Below, in pieces: positions 8,183-18,700 of a stretch of DNA of 64,000 bases. The DNA is taken from contig NZ_OVCN01000014.1 of assembly GCF_900406815.1 (NCBI RefSeq), positions 59,088-123,087 of the forward strand. The letters run 5' to 3'. The position numbers and the translations under genes were made by a program. This DNA comes from Acinetobacter haemolyticus. Lineage in GTDB: Bacteria; Pseudomonadota; Gammaproteobacteria; Pseudomonadales; Moraxellaceae. The first letter of the stretch is position 1; each line of letters opens with the position of its first letter. A model generated the notes under the pieces. That model worked only from the letters and a program-made list of their open reading frames with translations. It made no database searches and had not been told where the DNA came from.

Positions 8183-8200
8183 TTTTCGTTTACGAACAAT
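8183..8200 (+). promoter_or_regulatory. Putative GlpR operator before glpK
   Basis: TTTTCGTTTACGAACAAT is close to the enterobacterial GlpR operator pattern (TTCG-N4-CGAA core with A/T flanks). It shares 14 of 18 positions with the sequence at 10883-10900 just before glpD. It lies about 155 bp before the glpK ATG in a region with AT-rich promoter-like sequence, so GlpR encoded next door probably represses glpK here. Function is inferred. Confidence 0.6.
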
Positions 8201-8328
8201 TTTGCATATAATCTGCCGAGTTTTTAATTTAATGCAAAAGTCATTGCTTTATTGCGATATTGCTACCCGTTTTTCGGGCGTTTAATTTATTGCTCAAATA
8301 GGAGCTGTTGATGTCCAACAAATCCTAA

Positions 8329-9870
<1,542 letters not shown>

Positions 9871-9916
9871 GTAAAACAATCACAGCGTTATATTGATTTG
9901 AAATAGCATAGGATGG

Positions 9917-10681
9917 ATGAGCATGAGCTTGATACTGCGCCAACAAAAAACCCTTGAGCTGGTACGGGAACGTGGCTATATCAGTATTGAAGAACTGGCT
10001 CAGTATTTCGATGTGACGCCGCAGACGATTCGTCGTGATATTAATCAATTGGCTGATGAAGGTTTACTGCGTCGCTATCATGGCGGCGCGGCTCATGATT
10101 CAACAGTAGAAAACACGGAATATACCACCCGTGTGGGTTACATGCTTGAAGAAAAAAGAACCATTGCAGAAGCTGTGGCGGCCGCGGTACCAGACCATGC
10201 TTCGTTATTTATTAACATTGGTACAACCACAGAAGCCATTGCCCATGCATTGTTAAACCACACTGGGTTGAAAATTATTACCAATAATTTAAATGTCGCT
10301 AAAATTTTGAGTACCAAAGAAGATTTTGAAGTGTTGATCGCCAGTGGGCGTGTTCGTCCAGATGGTGGGGTAATTGGTCAGGCAACCGCTGACTTTTTCA
10401 AACAGTTCAAGGCTGATTATGCTTTAGTGGGTATTAGTGGAATAGAAGAGGACGGCACATTATTAGATTTTGATTTTCAAGAAGTCTGTGTATCTCAAGA
10501 AATTCTTTCAAGTGCTCGACAGGTTTTTCTTGCAGCAGACAGTAGTAAATTTGGTCGAAATGCAATGATCCGTTTGGGATCACTAAAACAAGTGGATTGC
10601 ATTTTTACGGATCAACAACCCAATGAGCAGTATATGAAAATGATCCAAGAATTAGACGTGGGTTTGATTATAGCGAAATAA
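9917..10681 (+). CDS. glpR: DeoR-family glycerol-3-phosphate regulon repressor
   Basis: The 254-aa protein begins with a DeoR-type helix-turn-helix ([36 protein letters not shown], landmarks VTPQTIRRD near residue 33) followed by the DeoRC sugar-phosphate sensor domain with [28 protein letters not shown] and the AADSSKFGR motif. In known systems GlpR is released from DNA by glycerol 3-phosphate. Its place between glpK and glpD and the two matching operators in front of those genes support that role. Two starts, ATG-AGC-ATG-AGC, are possible; the first follows AGGATGG. Confidence 0.93.
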   Translation: MSMSLILRQQKTLELVRERGYISIEELAQYFDVTPQTIRRDINQLADEGLLRRYHGGAAHDSTVENTEYTTRVGYMLEEKRTIAEAVAAAVPDHASLFINIGTTTEAIAHALLNHTGLKIITNNLNVAKILSTKEDFEVLIASGRVRPDGGVIGQATADFFKQFKADYALVGISGIEEDGTLLDFDFQEVCVSQEILSSARQVFLAADSSKFGRNAMIRLGSLKQVDCIFTDQQPNEQYMKMIQELDVGLIIAK

Positions 10682-10879
10682 ATATTCATTTTCGAAAAAC
10701 AACTTTCTGAATTTTAATAAAAAATATTTAAAACCCTTTGAATTTTCTTATTAGATGGAGTGGTTTAACCATTCCATAGTTTTCCTTTAACTTTCATTTG
10801 AACAAATCTGCATAGTAAATGTCGACTGTTTTGCGTTTTTATAGCTATTTTATATTGTTTATTTTCATTTAATATGTTT

Positions 10880-10911
10880 AAATTTTCATTATTGAACAAT
10901 AATGAAAATTT
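10880..10911. promoter_or_regulatory. Perfect palindrome with putative GlpR operator before glpD
   Basis: AAATTTTCATTATT and AATAATGAAAATTT form a perfect 14-bp inverted repeat around GAAC, ending 10 bp before the glpD start codon. The left part (10883-10900) matches the glpK operator at 14 of 18 positions. It may act both as an operator and, in the mRNA, as a hairpin near the ribosome binding site. The rest of 10682-10879 is AT-rich with no gene seen. Confidence 0.6.
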
Positions 10912-10921
10912 GCGGTGATTT

Positions 10922-12442
10922 ATGCAAACTTCTCCTCAGTCAAGTGACAAAATTTATGACCTTGCCATCATTGGTGGTGGGATCAATGGTGTAGGTATCG
11001 CTGTTGATGCTGCTGGGCGTGGTTTATCGGTATTTTTATGTGAAAAAGATGATTTGGCCAGCCATACTTCATCTGCCAGTAGTAAGTTGATTCATGGTGG
11101 TTTACGATATCTCGAACATAAAGAGTTTCGTTTGGTGCGTGAAGCATTAGCTGAACGTGAAGTGTTGCTGAGTAAAGCGCCACATATTATTCGTCCAATG
11201 CGTTTCATCATGCCTCATCGTCCGCATTTGCGCCCAGCATGGTTGATCCGTACAGGTTTATTCTTCTACGATTATTTAGGTAAACGCGAAAAATTACTGG
11301 GCTCACATAATGTCTATTTTAAAGAAGATAGTCCGTTGAATGCAGCGATTACCCGTGGTTTTGAATATTCAGACTGTGCTGTAGATGATTCACGTCTAGT
11401 GGTATTAAATGCGATGCAGGCACGTGAAAAGGGAGCTGAGTTAGTCACCCGTACCCGTTGTTTGTCTGCTCAACGTGAAGGAAATGTTTGGGTTGTAAAT
11501 TTGGAGAATGCGGAAGGGCAATTTCAAATTAAAGCGAAAGCTTTGGTAAATGCCGCAGGTCCTTGGGTTGCACAGTTTATCAAACAGGACTTACAGCTAA
11601 AATCTCCTTATGGTATTCGTCTGATTCAAGGTAGTCACATCATCGTACCGAAGTTGTATGAGGGTGATAAAGCTTTCATTATGCAAAATGATGACCGTCG
11701 TATTGTCTTTGCGATTCCGTATTTGGATCAATACACCATGATTGGCACCACAGACCAAGAGTACCAAGGTGATCCTGCTCAAGTAAAAATTACTCAAGCT
11801 GAGATTGATTATCTCATTGAGGTCAGTAATGCGCATTTTAAAAAGCAGATTACGCAAGCCGATATTATTTCGACTTTCGCTGGGGTTCGCCCATTATGTG
11901 ACGATGAGTCAGACAATCCATCTGCAGTGACACGTGATTATACTTTGGCATTGTCTAAAGAAGCTGCAGGTCAAGCGCCATTACTTTCGGTATTTGGTGG
12001 AAAATTAACAACTTATCGTAAACTTGCTGAATCTGCGATGTTACAGCTGAAAGCATTTTTCCCAGAAATGAAAGGCAGTTGGACTGCAACGGAAGCATTG
12101 CCAGGTGGTGAAAAGATGGTATCGGTTGAGCAGTTAGCTAACGAAATTCGTGCGCAAATCTCCGATGCTCCTGAAGCTTTGGCGAAACGTTGGGCGGGGG
12201 CTTATGGGTCGCGTATTTGGAATATTTTAGGGGAAGCAAGTTCGGTTAAGCAGCTTGGTCAACATTTTGGACAGGGCTTGTATGCCAAAGAGGTAGATTA
12301 TCTATGTCGCTTTGAATGGGCAAGCAATAGTCAAGATATCCTGTGGCGACGTTCTAAATTAGGACTAAATATGCAAGCGCATGAAATTGCATTATTAGAT
12401 GCTTATTTAAAACCTAAAAACCAAGCACCGAATGCTGCATAA
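10922..12442 (+). CDS. glpD: Aerobic glycerol-3-phosphate dehydrogenase
   Basis: GlpD oxidises glycerol 3-phosphate to dihydroxyacetone phosphate at the inner face of the cytoplasmic membrane, passing electrons through FAD to quinone. The 506-aa product has the FAD motif DLAIIGGGINGVGIAVDAAGRG (landmark GGGINGVG, residues 19-26), the family block TSSASSKLIHGGLRYLEH, the substrate-domain FAGVRPL and the late GGKLTTYRKLAE motif. It completes the conversion begun by glpK. The palindromic operator sits immediately upstream; the stop codon runs into a terminator shared with the convergent receptor gene. Confidence 0.97.
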   Translation: MQTSPQSSDKIYDLAIIGGGINGVGIAVDAAGRGLSVFLCEKDDLASHTSSASSKLIHGGLRYLEHKEFRLVREALAEREVLLSKAPHIIRPMRFIMPHRPHLRPAWLIRTGLFFYDYLGKREKLLGSHNVYFKEDSPLNAAITRGFEYSDCAVDDSRLVVLNAMQAREKGAELVTRTRCLSAQREGNVWVVNLENAEGQFQIKAKALVNAAGPWVAQFIKQDLQLKSPYGIRLIQGSHIIVPKLYEGDKAFIMQNDDRRIVFAIPYLDQYTMIGTTDQEYQGDPAQVKITQAEIDYLIEVSNAHFKKQITQADIISTFAGVRPLCDDESDNPSAVTRDYTLALSKEAAGQAPLLSVFGGKLTTYRKLAESAMLQLKAFFPEMKGSWTATEALPGGEKMVSVEQLANEIRAQISDAPEALAKRWAGAYGSRIWNILGEASSVKQLGQHFGQGLYAKEVDYLCRFEWASNSQDILWRRSKLGLNMQAHEIALLDAYLKPKNQAPNAA

Positions 12443-12475
12443 AAAAAGCCCCTCGAACATGAGGGGCTTTTTTTT
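12442..12475. terminator. Shared bidirectional terminator, glpD / TonB receptor
   Basis: AAGCCCCTC-GAACAT-GAGGGGCTT is flanked by an A-run and a T-run. It overlaps the stop codons of both convergent genes, so it can end transcripts in either direction. Confidence 0.95.
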
Positions 12476-14663
12476 AGTATTTAAACTTTAGTGCAACGGT
12501 ATAGTTGGCAGGTTCTCCGTAGAATGCTTGGCTATAGGTAAAACTATTCAAATATTTTTTATCGGTTACATTATTTGCATTGGCTTGAACGCTAAAGTGT
12601 TTATTCACTTCATAACTTGCCATCAGGTTAAACAACGCATAATCGCTTTGTTTGAGATATGCTGATTTTACATTGTCAAAAACAGAGGTTTTTCCTTGCC
12701 ACTGTAGCCCAGCACCTACTTTTAATTTGGGTAGTTGAGCAGGTGTATAGGTGGTTAGTAAATTAAAGGTTTGAGTTGGGTTATAGGTTCTGGCTGCGCC
12801 ACCATTTTTTAGATCTTGTAAACTAAATTGGGCATAGCCTAAAGAGACATTCACTTGATCAGTGAGTTGTCCTGCCAAACCAACCTCAACGCCTTGTGAG
12901 CGTAAATCACTGATCCCCACTTTACGATTTAAAGGATGTCCATCACTTGAGCGAAGCGGATAATTGTTTTCTTCAGTTCTAAAGATAGCTAAAGTGCCTG
13001 TAAGTTTGTCATCTAACCATGAGCTTTTCATCCCAACTTCATAGCTTTTTCCTTCGATTGGATCAGCTACTTTTCCTGTTGCTTCATTAACAGATGTTTG
13101 TGGACGGAAAATCGAGGTATAACTCATATAACCTGTGTACTCAGGTGTAAAGTTATAGGTGATCCCAGCATAAGGCGAAACTTTACTTTCATCATAATTC
13201 ATCGGGGAGCCATAGCTCGAACCTTCACTTTTAGCTTGGATATAGTTCGCACCGAGTGTTAGCTTGAGATCGTCATTCAGATGCAGACGTGTGGCTGCAT
13301 AAATTGACTGATTGCGTTGGGTATAATCGGCTTGTTTGGCGAAATTAGACCATGTGACATGCTTTGGTGTCCAGCTTGCCCAATTGGTTGTGCATTGTGT
13401 TTCATAAGTGTTTGGGCTGGTACCACGGATACATGTTCCGATATTGCTATCTTGAATGTCGCCATAGCTTGACGAATCATTTTGTTTATTCTGCGTATAA
13501 CTATAGCCGATAATTGCATCATGTTGCTGACCGAATAAATCAAACTTTCCATTCAAATTAAGGTCAACATTGTGTTTTCTATTTTTTTCAATATAGCCTC
13601 CCGCAGTAAGATCAACATTCGATCCATCTGCATTTGGATAGCCGTAATAGTATAAAAGTCTGCTTTCACTATCTTTTTCGTTGTAGTTATAGCTCAGATT
13701 GACAGACCATGTATCTAGGAATTTTTGTTTTAATTCGATAAATGCATTCTTAGAGGTTTTGTCCCAATATGCCCAATCTGGATTGGGGTTAAATGAACGA
13801 TCATAACTGAGTTGTTTGCCAGAATCATCCATCAGTGGAATCGCACCCCAGTTGTTAGCATTCGGTTTATGCTTTTCTTGACTTGCACCAATTGTCAGAA
13901 GGGTAGAATCCGTAATATCTGCTTCTATAACACCTGCAATTCCATTTTTTTCTGAGGAATAACGATCACGATATGAGTCGCCTGTTTGTTGGAAACCAAA
14001 CAGTCTTGCTCGGATGCGATCATTTAAACTACCAGAAATATCTGCTTCATAACGTTGGGTATCCCACGAGCCATAACTTAAGCCTGTATTGGCTTGAAAC
14101 TCTTTAGTAGGGCGTTTTCGAACGTAGTTGATGGTTGCACTTGGATCACCAAAGGCATTGGTTAATGCATTTGCGCCTTTAACAACTTCGACACGATCAT
14201 AAAAATAGCTATCAGGATTGATATCGGTGGTATTCCAATTGGTGAGTGGAAACCCCACACCGTCGATTAATATGTTAGAAATTTCAAATCCACGTGCCAT
14301 ATATACGGCGCGTTCCGTTTCTAGCGCATTGACAGTTACCCCAGGGGTATTATTTAAAATATCTCGTGTTGACGTTAAACCAAAGTCTTCTATTTGTTGG
14401 CGTGTCACAACATTGATAGTTTGTGGTGTTTCTTTGGCAGCGATATTGAGCTTGGTCGCGCTTGAGCTATTTTTAATCGTATAGGCTTTGGTGCTTTCAG
14501 AATCTGAATTTTCATCCTGAGTCGCTTTGACTTGGATGGTTGGGAGTTGCTGTGATACTTCATCTGCTGCAAAGCTATAGGGGCTAATGCTGACTAAGCT
14601 TGATAGTGCGAGAAAAAGTGAGTTTCGTTTGAAGGAGAGGGTCGAGCTCATATTTACAACCAT
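12474..14663 (-). CDS. TonB-dependent siderophore receptor, FhuE/FpvA-like
   Basis: A 729-aa outer-membrane receptor for ferric siderophores. It has a signal peptide ending near SFAADE, a TonB-box-like IQVKA segment, a plug domain (ETPQTINVVTRQQIEDFGL, NNTPGVTV, MARGFEISNILIDGVGFP, DRVEVVKGANALTNAFGDPSATINYVRKRP) and a 22-strand barrel ending in Phe-x-Tyr (KFKY). The plug signature PQTINVVT with ARGF and GxGDPSATINxVRKRPT is the FhuE / FpvA / hydroxamate-receptor type, so ferric coprogen, rhodotorulic acid or a similar ligand is possible. No siderophore synthesis genes are nearby. AT-rich Fur-like hexamers lie upstream. The ligand is inference. Confidence 0.9.
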   Translation of the reverse strand: MVVNMSSTLSFKRNSLFLALSSLVSISPYSFAADEVSQQLPTIQVKATQDENSDSESTKAYTIKNSSSATKLNIAAKETPQTINVVTRQQIEDFGLTSTRDILNNTPGVTVNALETERAVYMARGFEISNILIDGVGFPLTNWNTTDINPDSYFYDRVEVVKGANALTNAFGDPSATINYVRKRPTKEFQANTGLSYGSWDTQRYEADISGSLNDRIRARLFGFQQTGDSYRDRYSSEKNGIAGVIEADITDSTLLTIGASQEKHKPNANNWGAIPLMDDSGKQLSYDRSFNPNPDWAYWDKTSKNAFIELKQKFLDTWSVNLSYNYNEKDSESRLLYYYGYPNADGSNVDLTAGGYIEKNRKHNVDLNLNGKFDLFGQQHDAIIGYSYTQNKQNDSSSYGDIQDSNIGTCIRGTSPNTYETQCTTNWASWTPKHVTWSNFAKQADYTQRNQSIYAATRLHLNDDLKLTLGANYIQAKSEGSSYGSPMNYDESKVSPYAGITYNFTPEYTGYMSYTSIFRPQTSVNEATGKVADPIEGKSYEVGMKSSWLDDKLTGTLAIFRTEENNYPLRSSDGHPLNRKVGISDLRSQGVEVGLAGQLTDQVNVSLGYAQFSLQDLKNGGAARTYNPTQTFNLLTTYTPAQLPKLKVGAGLQWQGKTSVFDNVKSAYLKQSDYALFNLMASYEVNKHFSVQANANNVTDKKYLNSFTYSQAFYGEPANYTVALKFKY

Positions 14664-14673
14664 GTAAATGAGA

Positions 14674-14714
14674 AATATTATTATTACAATTATTGTTAAT
14701 ATTCATTAATATTG
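14674..14714 (-). promoter_or_regulatory. Possible Fur-binding region of the FhuE-like receptor
   Basis: The stretch is built of NATWAT-like hexamers (ATTATTATTACAATTATTGT, with the palindrome ACAAT-T-ATTGT) directly before the receptor gene. It is a weaker match than the box at 26593-26617. Confidence 0.35.
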
Positions 14715-14761
14715 CAATGCATTTCGACTTACCATTAATAGGAATAAAAGAAGAGATTTAG

Positions 14762-14923
14762 ATGATTGATTGGAATTTCGAACGCAGGATAAAAATTGAA
14801 ATTGTTAATAGAAGGGAAATTGATTGGAAATCTGCTTTTTCCTTTCAGGGTAGACTTGAGCTGAAAGTTGTCTATCAGCAAGGTGTAAAAGCTGATAACG
14901 TGATGAATGAAAAGCCTTTCTAG
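14762..14923 (+). CDS. Small ORF of 53 aa, possible remnant upstream of toxin fragment
   Basis: A short reading frame with ATG and a charged product (MIDWNFERRI to NVMNEKPF). No ribosome binding site is clear and no family is recognised. It lies in the patch between the receptor promoter and the toxin-like fragment and may be leftover sequence of a larger, decayed toxin gene, or chance. A shifted open frame continues to about 15060, as expected from decayed coding DNA. Confidence 0.25.
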   Translation: MIDWNFERRIKIEIVNRREIDWKSAFSFQGRLELKVVYQQGVKADNVMNEKPF

Positions 14924-15023
14924 TACATTTAACCTTTTGGTGTAAAGGTGAAATTTCTTCCACCACCTGAAAATCATCCAACAATAACCCAATGGCGTAA
15001 CGGAAGCTTTATTCGAAAATGTA

Positions 15024-15380
15024 GTGAAAGAGCAGGGTGGAAAAGTATTATCGGGTGGTAAATATGGAAGCAATAATGGTTATGATCATGTGATTGTGTT
15101 TAAAGATGCCCAAGGAAATACAAATTTGACCATGGTTGTTGATAGTAAACAGTTAGGACAGAAAGGAATTAAGCTAGATCCTAAAGCCGCTGGTGGTAGC
15201 ATGCAAATTTCTGGTGAATGGGATAAGGCTGTTCTTGCTAAATTAGACAAAAATAGTGAAGCATATAAAGCTATTGATGCTGCGAAAACCAATGGAACAT
15301 TAATTAAGGGTGCTGCTTATGTGGATAAAAATACGGAGAAATTGATGTTAGTTCGTATTGAGCCAACGACGAAAAAATAA
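15024..15380 (+). CDS. Orphan toxin C-terminal domain, PD-(D/E)xK nuclease-like (CdiA/Rhs-type)
   Basis: About 118 aa resembling the C-terminal toxin tips of CdiA-type contact-dependent inhibition or other polymorphic toxins. The arrangement NNGYDHVIVF (Asp), then VVDSKQ (Asp-x-Lys) followed by GGSMQISGEW with a conserved Trp fits a restriction-endonuclease-like core. The homologous-looking frame extends left to 14988 (PNGVTEALFEN) where a TAA at 14985 cuts it, and the GTG at 15024 has no ribosome binding site. So this is probably the broken end of a larger gene, not a complete secreted protein. It is followed 14 bp later by a likely immunity gene. Family assignment is from motif pattern, without a search. 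Confidence 0.55.
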   Translation: MKEQGGKVLSGGKYGSNNGYDHVIVFKDAQGNTNLTMVVDSKQLGQKGIKLDPKAAGGSMQISGEWDKAVLAKLDKNSEAYKAIDAAKTNGTLIKGAAYVDKNTEKLMLVRIEPTTKK

Positions 15381-15394
15381 CTGAGTGATAAATT

Positions 15395-16255
15395 ATGAGC
15401 AGTGTAAAAGTAAATCATTCTGAAGCCTATCAAAAAGCTTTAGCACATGTAATTCAGCATGCAGAATTTAATGAAGATACAATTGAGTTCGTGGATTATG
15501 TTACAAATAAAAAAGGTAACGTAGTATTTTGCACTAGAAGACTAAGGAGTTATGCTGAAGCGAACGCAATGGTATCTTGGTTCCGGGATAGTGATTTAAT
15601 AGCTTTTAAACAGTGGTGTTTTATTGCAGCTAAACTGAATCGTATGGTAATTCAATTTGATCCTATTGGATGGTTCCCCGCCTACGAACATTTATATGCT
15701 TTATTATCAGATAATGAAGAGATCATTTCTTGGTATGCTAAACATCGACTGCCTTATGATCGACAAGGCTTAATTAAAGACCGTGATAATCCACGAAAAC
15801 CAGACTTTCATGGTTATCAATTGATTTTAGCCCTTAATCATGAATGGGAACTTTTACGGGAGTGTTGCGAATTAATTTTAAGCATCGAGCTAAAAAAGGA
15901 TCGTAAGTACTTAATAGACCATCGTTTTTATCTCGCACTGGCAAATGGAGATAAAACAGAAATGGAAAATGTATTAACAGAACTAACTAGTCCTAAAACT
16001 TCAAAGATTCGTAATCATGAATTTGCTTTTACCTTTACAGAGCATTTTATTTCCACGTTTGCAGTAATTTATGCAAAATTGGCATGGAGAAATGGTTATC
16101 AGTTGGATATAGATACGTCATGGATACCTAAAGAATGGTTACCTATACAGCCATTGGATGAATATCCTGAGCCATGGGATTTCATGAAAAAATTTGATCT
16201 TTGGACAGAATTTGATGGGGTATATACAAGTTGGTCACCAAATAAAAATAAATGA
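15395..16255 (+). CDS. Probable immunity protein (Imm49-like) for the orphan toxin
   Basis: A 286-aa soluble, mostly helical protein rich in Trp and charged residues, without signal peptide. It begins 14 bp after the toxin-like frame, the usual place for the cognate immunity gene. Blocks such as FHGYQLILALNHEWELL and a final section with KLAWRNGYQLDIDTSWIPKEWLP recall the Imm49 group of immunity proteins from polymorphic toxin loci, as far as memory allows. It is intact, unlike the toxin, as expected if it still protects against sibling cells. Nothing else is found between 16256 and the pckG terminator at 16434. Confidence 0.55.
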   Translation: MSSVKVNHSEAYQKALAHVIQHAEFNEDTIEFVDYVTNKKGNVVFCTRRLRSYAEANAMVSWFRDSDLIAFKQWCFIAAKLNRMVIQFDPIGWFPAYEHLYALLSDNEEIISWYAKHRLPYDRQGLIKDRDNPRKPDFHGYQLILALNHEWELLRECCELILSIELKKDRKYLIDHRFYLALANGDKTEMENVLTELTSPKTSKIRNHEFAFTFTEHFISTFAVIYAKLAWRNGYQLDIDTSWIPKEWLPIQPLDEYPEPWDFMKKFDLWTEFDGVYTSWSPNKNK

Positions 16256-16433
16256 TCGATAGTAGATATGAGGTACTGTTTGGTTATCAATTATTAGAGG
16301 AGGATGACTAAATCTAATTGGCTGAACTGCTATAAAGTTTAAAATAGATTATATTTGAAAAATAAGGGATTATTATAATTTTTTATTTAAGATATTAAGG
16401 ACTTAAAATATAATCAAGTCTTCAAGTTAATAT

Positions 16434-16460
16434 AAAAAAGGTCGCCGAAGCGACCTTTTT
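16434..16460. terminator. Terminator of pckG (bidirectional)
   Basis: GGTCGC-CGAA-GCGACC with an A-run on one side and a T-run on the other, just beyond the pckG stop on the minus strand. Confidence 0.93.
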
Positions 16461-16474
16461 ATGTCATTTAATTA

Positions 16475-18304
16475 TTAAGCAGATTTCACTGCATTTAATA
16501 ACTCATTTTGACGATCTTTAAGTGCTTGCGGTAAGCGGTCACCAAGTTTAGTAAATAACTCAGTGTGGCTTTCAAGCTCTTTGATCCATTGATCTTTATC
16601 TTGCGCTGTAACAGTTTCGAATTGCTCTTTAGAGAAATCGATACCTTCCCAGTTCAATTGCTCATAAGTTGGAACTAGACCGATTGGAGTTTCAGTTGCT
16701 TCAGCACGACCTTCACAACGATCAATAATCCACTCAAGAACACGCATGTTTTGACCGAAACCAGGCCATACGAAGTTGCCTTCAGCATCACGACGGAACC
16801 AGTTTACATTGAAGATTTTTGGTAATTTATTACCAGCAGCTTCTGCTTTAGCGCCAACTTCTTGACCCAGTTGTAACCAGTGACCGAAGTAATCAGCCAT
16901 GTTATAACCAGCGAAAGGAAGCATCGCAAATGGATCACGACGAACGATACCTTGTTGACCAACAGCCGCAGCAGTTGTTTCAGAACCCATCGTTGCAGCT
17001 TTATATACGCCATCAACCCAGTCAAATGCTTCTGATACTAAAGGCACTGTATCTGCACGACGACCACCGAAGATAAATGCAGAGATCGGCACACCTGCTG
17101 GATTTTCCCAGTCAGCGTCAATAGAAGGGCATTGACCAGCAGAAACAGTGAAGCGTGCATTTGGATGAGCAGCTTTGTCTTCGCCAGTATGCGGTTGACC
17201 TTTCCAGTTGGTAAGGTTTGCTGGAACTTCTTTAGAAAGACCTTCCCACCAAACTTCACCGTTGTCTGTAACAGCAACGTTGGTATAGATCACGTCTTTA
17301 TACATGGTTGCCATGCAGTTCGGGTTAGTTTTAGTGTTTGTACCCGGTGCAACACCGAAGAAACCAGCTTCTGGGTTGATTGCATATAAACGACCATCTT
17401 CACCTGGTTTGATCCAAGCAATATCGTCACCTACAGTTTCAATCTTCCAACCTTCGTAACCTGCTGGTGGAATCAACATTGCAAAGTTGGTTTTACCACA
17501 AGCAGAAGGGAATGCCGCTGCAATGTAGTGTTTTTCGCCTTGAGGGTTTGTTACACCCAAAATAAGCATGTGTTCAGCTAACCAGCCTTGTTCACGACCC
17601 ATTGCAGATGCAATACGTAAAGCTAAGCATTTTTTACCAAGTAAAGCATTACCACCATAACCAGAACCGTAAGACCAGATTTCACGAGTTTCTGGATAAT
17701 GCACAATATATTTTTCGCTGTTGCAAGGCCAAGCAACATCTTTTTGACCGTCTTTTAACGGCGCTGCAACTGTATGTACGCAAGGAATGAATTCGCCATC
17801 AGTACCTAATACGTCATATACTGCTTTACCCATACGCGCCATTTTGGTCATGCTAACCGCAACATATGGAGAGTCAGTTAATTCAATACCGATGTGCGCG
17901 ATGTGGCTACCTAAAGGACCCATTGAGAATGGAACCACGTACATGGTACGACCTTCCATTGCGCCATCAAATAAGCCATTTAATTTTGCACGCATTTCAG
18001 CAGGCTCAACCCAGTTATTGGTTGCACCAGCATCTTCTTGGTTTTGTGAACAGATATAAGTACGGTCTTCAACACGAGCAACGTCAGAAGGATCAGAATT
18101 TGCAAGATAAGAACCAGGATGTTTTTCTTGGTTAAGTTTCTGCATGGTGCCGTTAGCGATCATCAAGTCGATAAGACGTTGATATTCTTCTTCGCTTCCG
18201 TCACACCATTCGATTTTTGCTGGTTTGGTTAATTTTGCAATTTCTTCCACCCATGCAATTAGCTTAGGGTGACGAACGAATTCTGGTGCGTTCACTTGGG
18301 TCAT
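16475..18304 (-). CDS. pckG: Phosphoenolpyruvate carboxykinase (GTP)
   Basis: The 609-aa enzyme converts oxaloacetate plus GTP to phosphoenolpyruvate and CO2, the entry step of gluconeogenesis from organic acids, in the cytoplasm. It is the GTP-dependent type, as shown by length and by the phosphate loop [13 protein letters not shown] (about residues 281-293), the [21 protein letters not shown] block (landmark [11 protein letters not shown]) and [25 protein letters not shown] near the C-terminus. It stands alone. AAGG lies 8 bp before the ATG, and a small palindrome lies in the leader. Well suited to an organism that lives on acetate and amino acids. Confidence 0.97.
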   Translation of the reverse strand: MTQVNAPEFVRHPKLIAWVEEIAKLTKPAKIEWCDGSEEEYQRLIDLMIANGTMQKLNQEKHPGSYLANSDPSDVARVEDRTYICSQNQEDAGATNNWVEPAEMRAKLNGLFDGAMEGRTMYVVPFSMGPLGSHIAHIGIELTDSPYVAVSMTKMARMGKAVYDVLGTDGEFIPCVHTVAAPLKDGQKDVAWPCNSEKYIVHYPETREIWSYGSGYGGNALLGKKCLALRIASAMGREQGWLAEHMLILGVTNPQGEKHYIAAAFPSACGKTNFAMLIPPAGYEGWKIETVGDDIAWIKPGEDGRLYAINPEAGFFGVAPGTNTKTNPNCMATMYKDVIYTNVAVTDNGEVWWEGLSKEVPANLTNWKGQPHTGEDKAAHPNARFTVSAGQCPSIDADWENPAGVPISAFIFGGRRADTVPLVSEAFDWVDGVYKAATMGSETTAAAVGQQGIVRRDPFAMLPFAGYNMADYFGHWLQLGQEVGAKAEAAGNKLPKIFNVNWFRRDAEGNFVWPGFGQNMRVLEWIIDRCEGRAEATETPIGLVPTYEQLNWEGIDFSKEQFETVTAQDKDQWIKELESHTELFTKLGDRLPQALKDRQNELLNAVKSA

Positions 18305-18324
18305 GGTGATGCCTTTTTAAAGTG

Positions 18325-18337
18325 TGTACGACGTACA
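18325..18337. promoter_or_regulatory. Palindrome in the pckG leader
   Basis: TGTACG-A-CGTACA is a perfect 6-bp inverted repeat 21 bp before the pckG start. It could be an operator or chance. The rest of 18338-18700 is very AT-rich divergent promoter sequence without recognisable genes. Confidence 0.3.
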
Positions 18338-18700
18338 AATTCTATCTACTGGGTGACAGTAAAATAGATGAAGTAAAAAAAGTGGCTGTATTAAAGCATA
18401 AAATCGAAAAAAAAATAAGAGCAATGAATGTTATAGTGTATTGACTCTAGATGTGTTATTTGTATCTAAGTGATTGTTTTTAAAGAATGGGTTGTTTTTA
18501 TTAATCTTTATTCGAAATTTTTATATGTGTTATTTTTATAAAAAATTATATTAAAAAACAATATCTTATATTATTTGAAATACTTGAGAATTATTATTGA
18601 TTAAATGAATGATGTTCATTCAAAATTTACATAAACAAGCTTTTATTTGTTGATTTAGTAAACAAAAATAGGGCTATTAATCTCCTTAAGTTTGATCTCC

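Noticed and set aside
14735..15073. 112-aa minus-strand frame between the receptor promoter and toxin fragment
   Set aside because: Low-complexity, Phe/Pro-rich translation with no start context; the plus-strand remnants explain the region better.
15024..15380. Interpretation as a complete secreted effector
   Set aside because: There is no signal, no delivery domain and no ribosome binding site, and a stop codon interrupts the extended frame.
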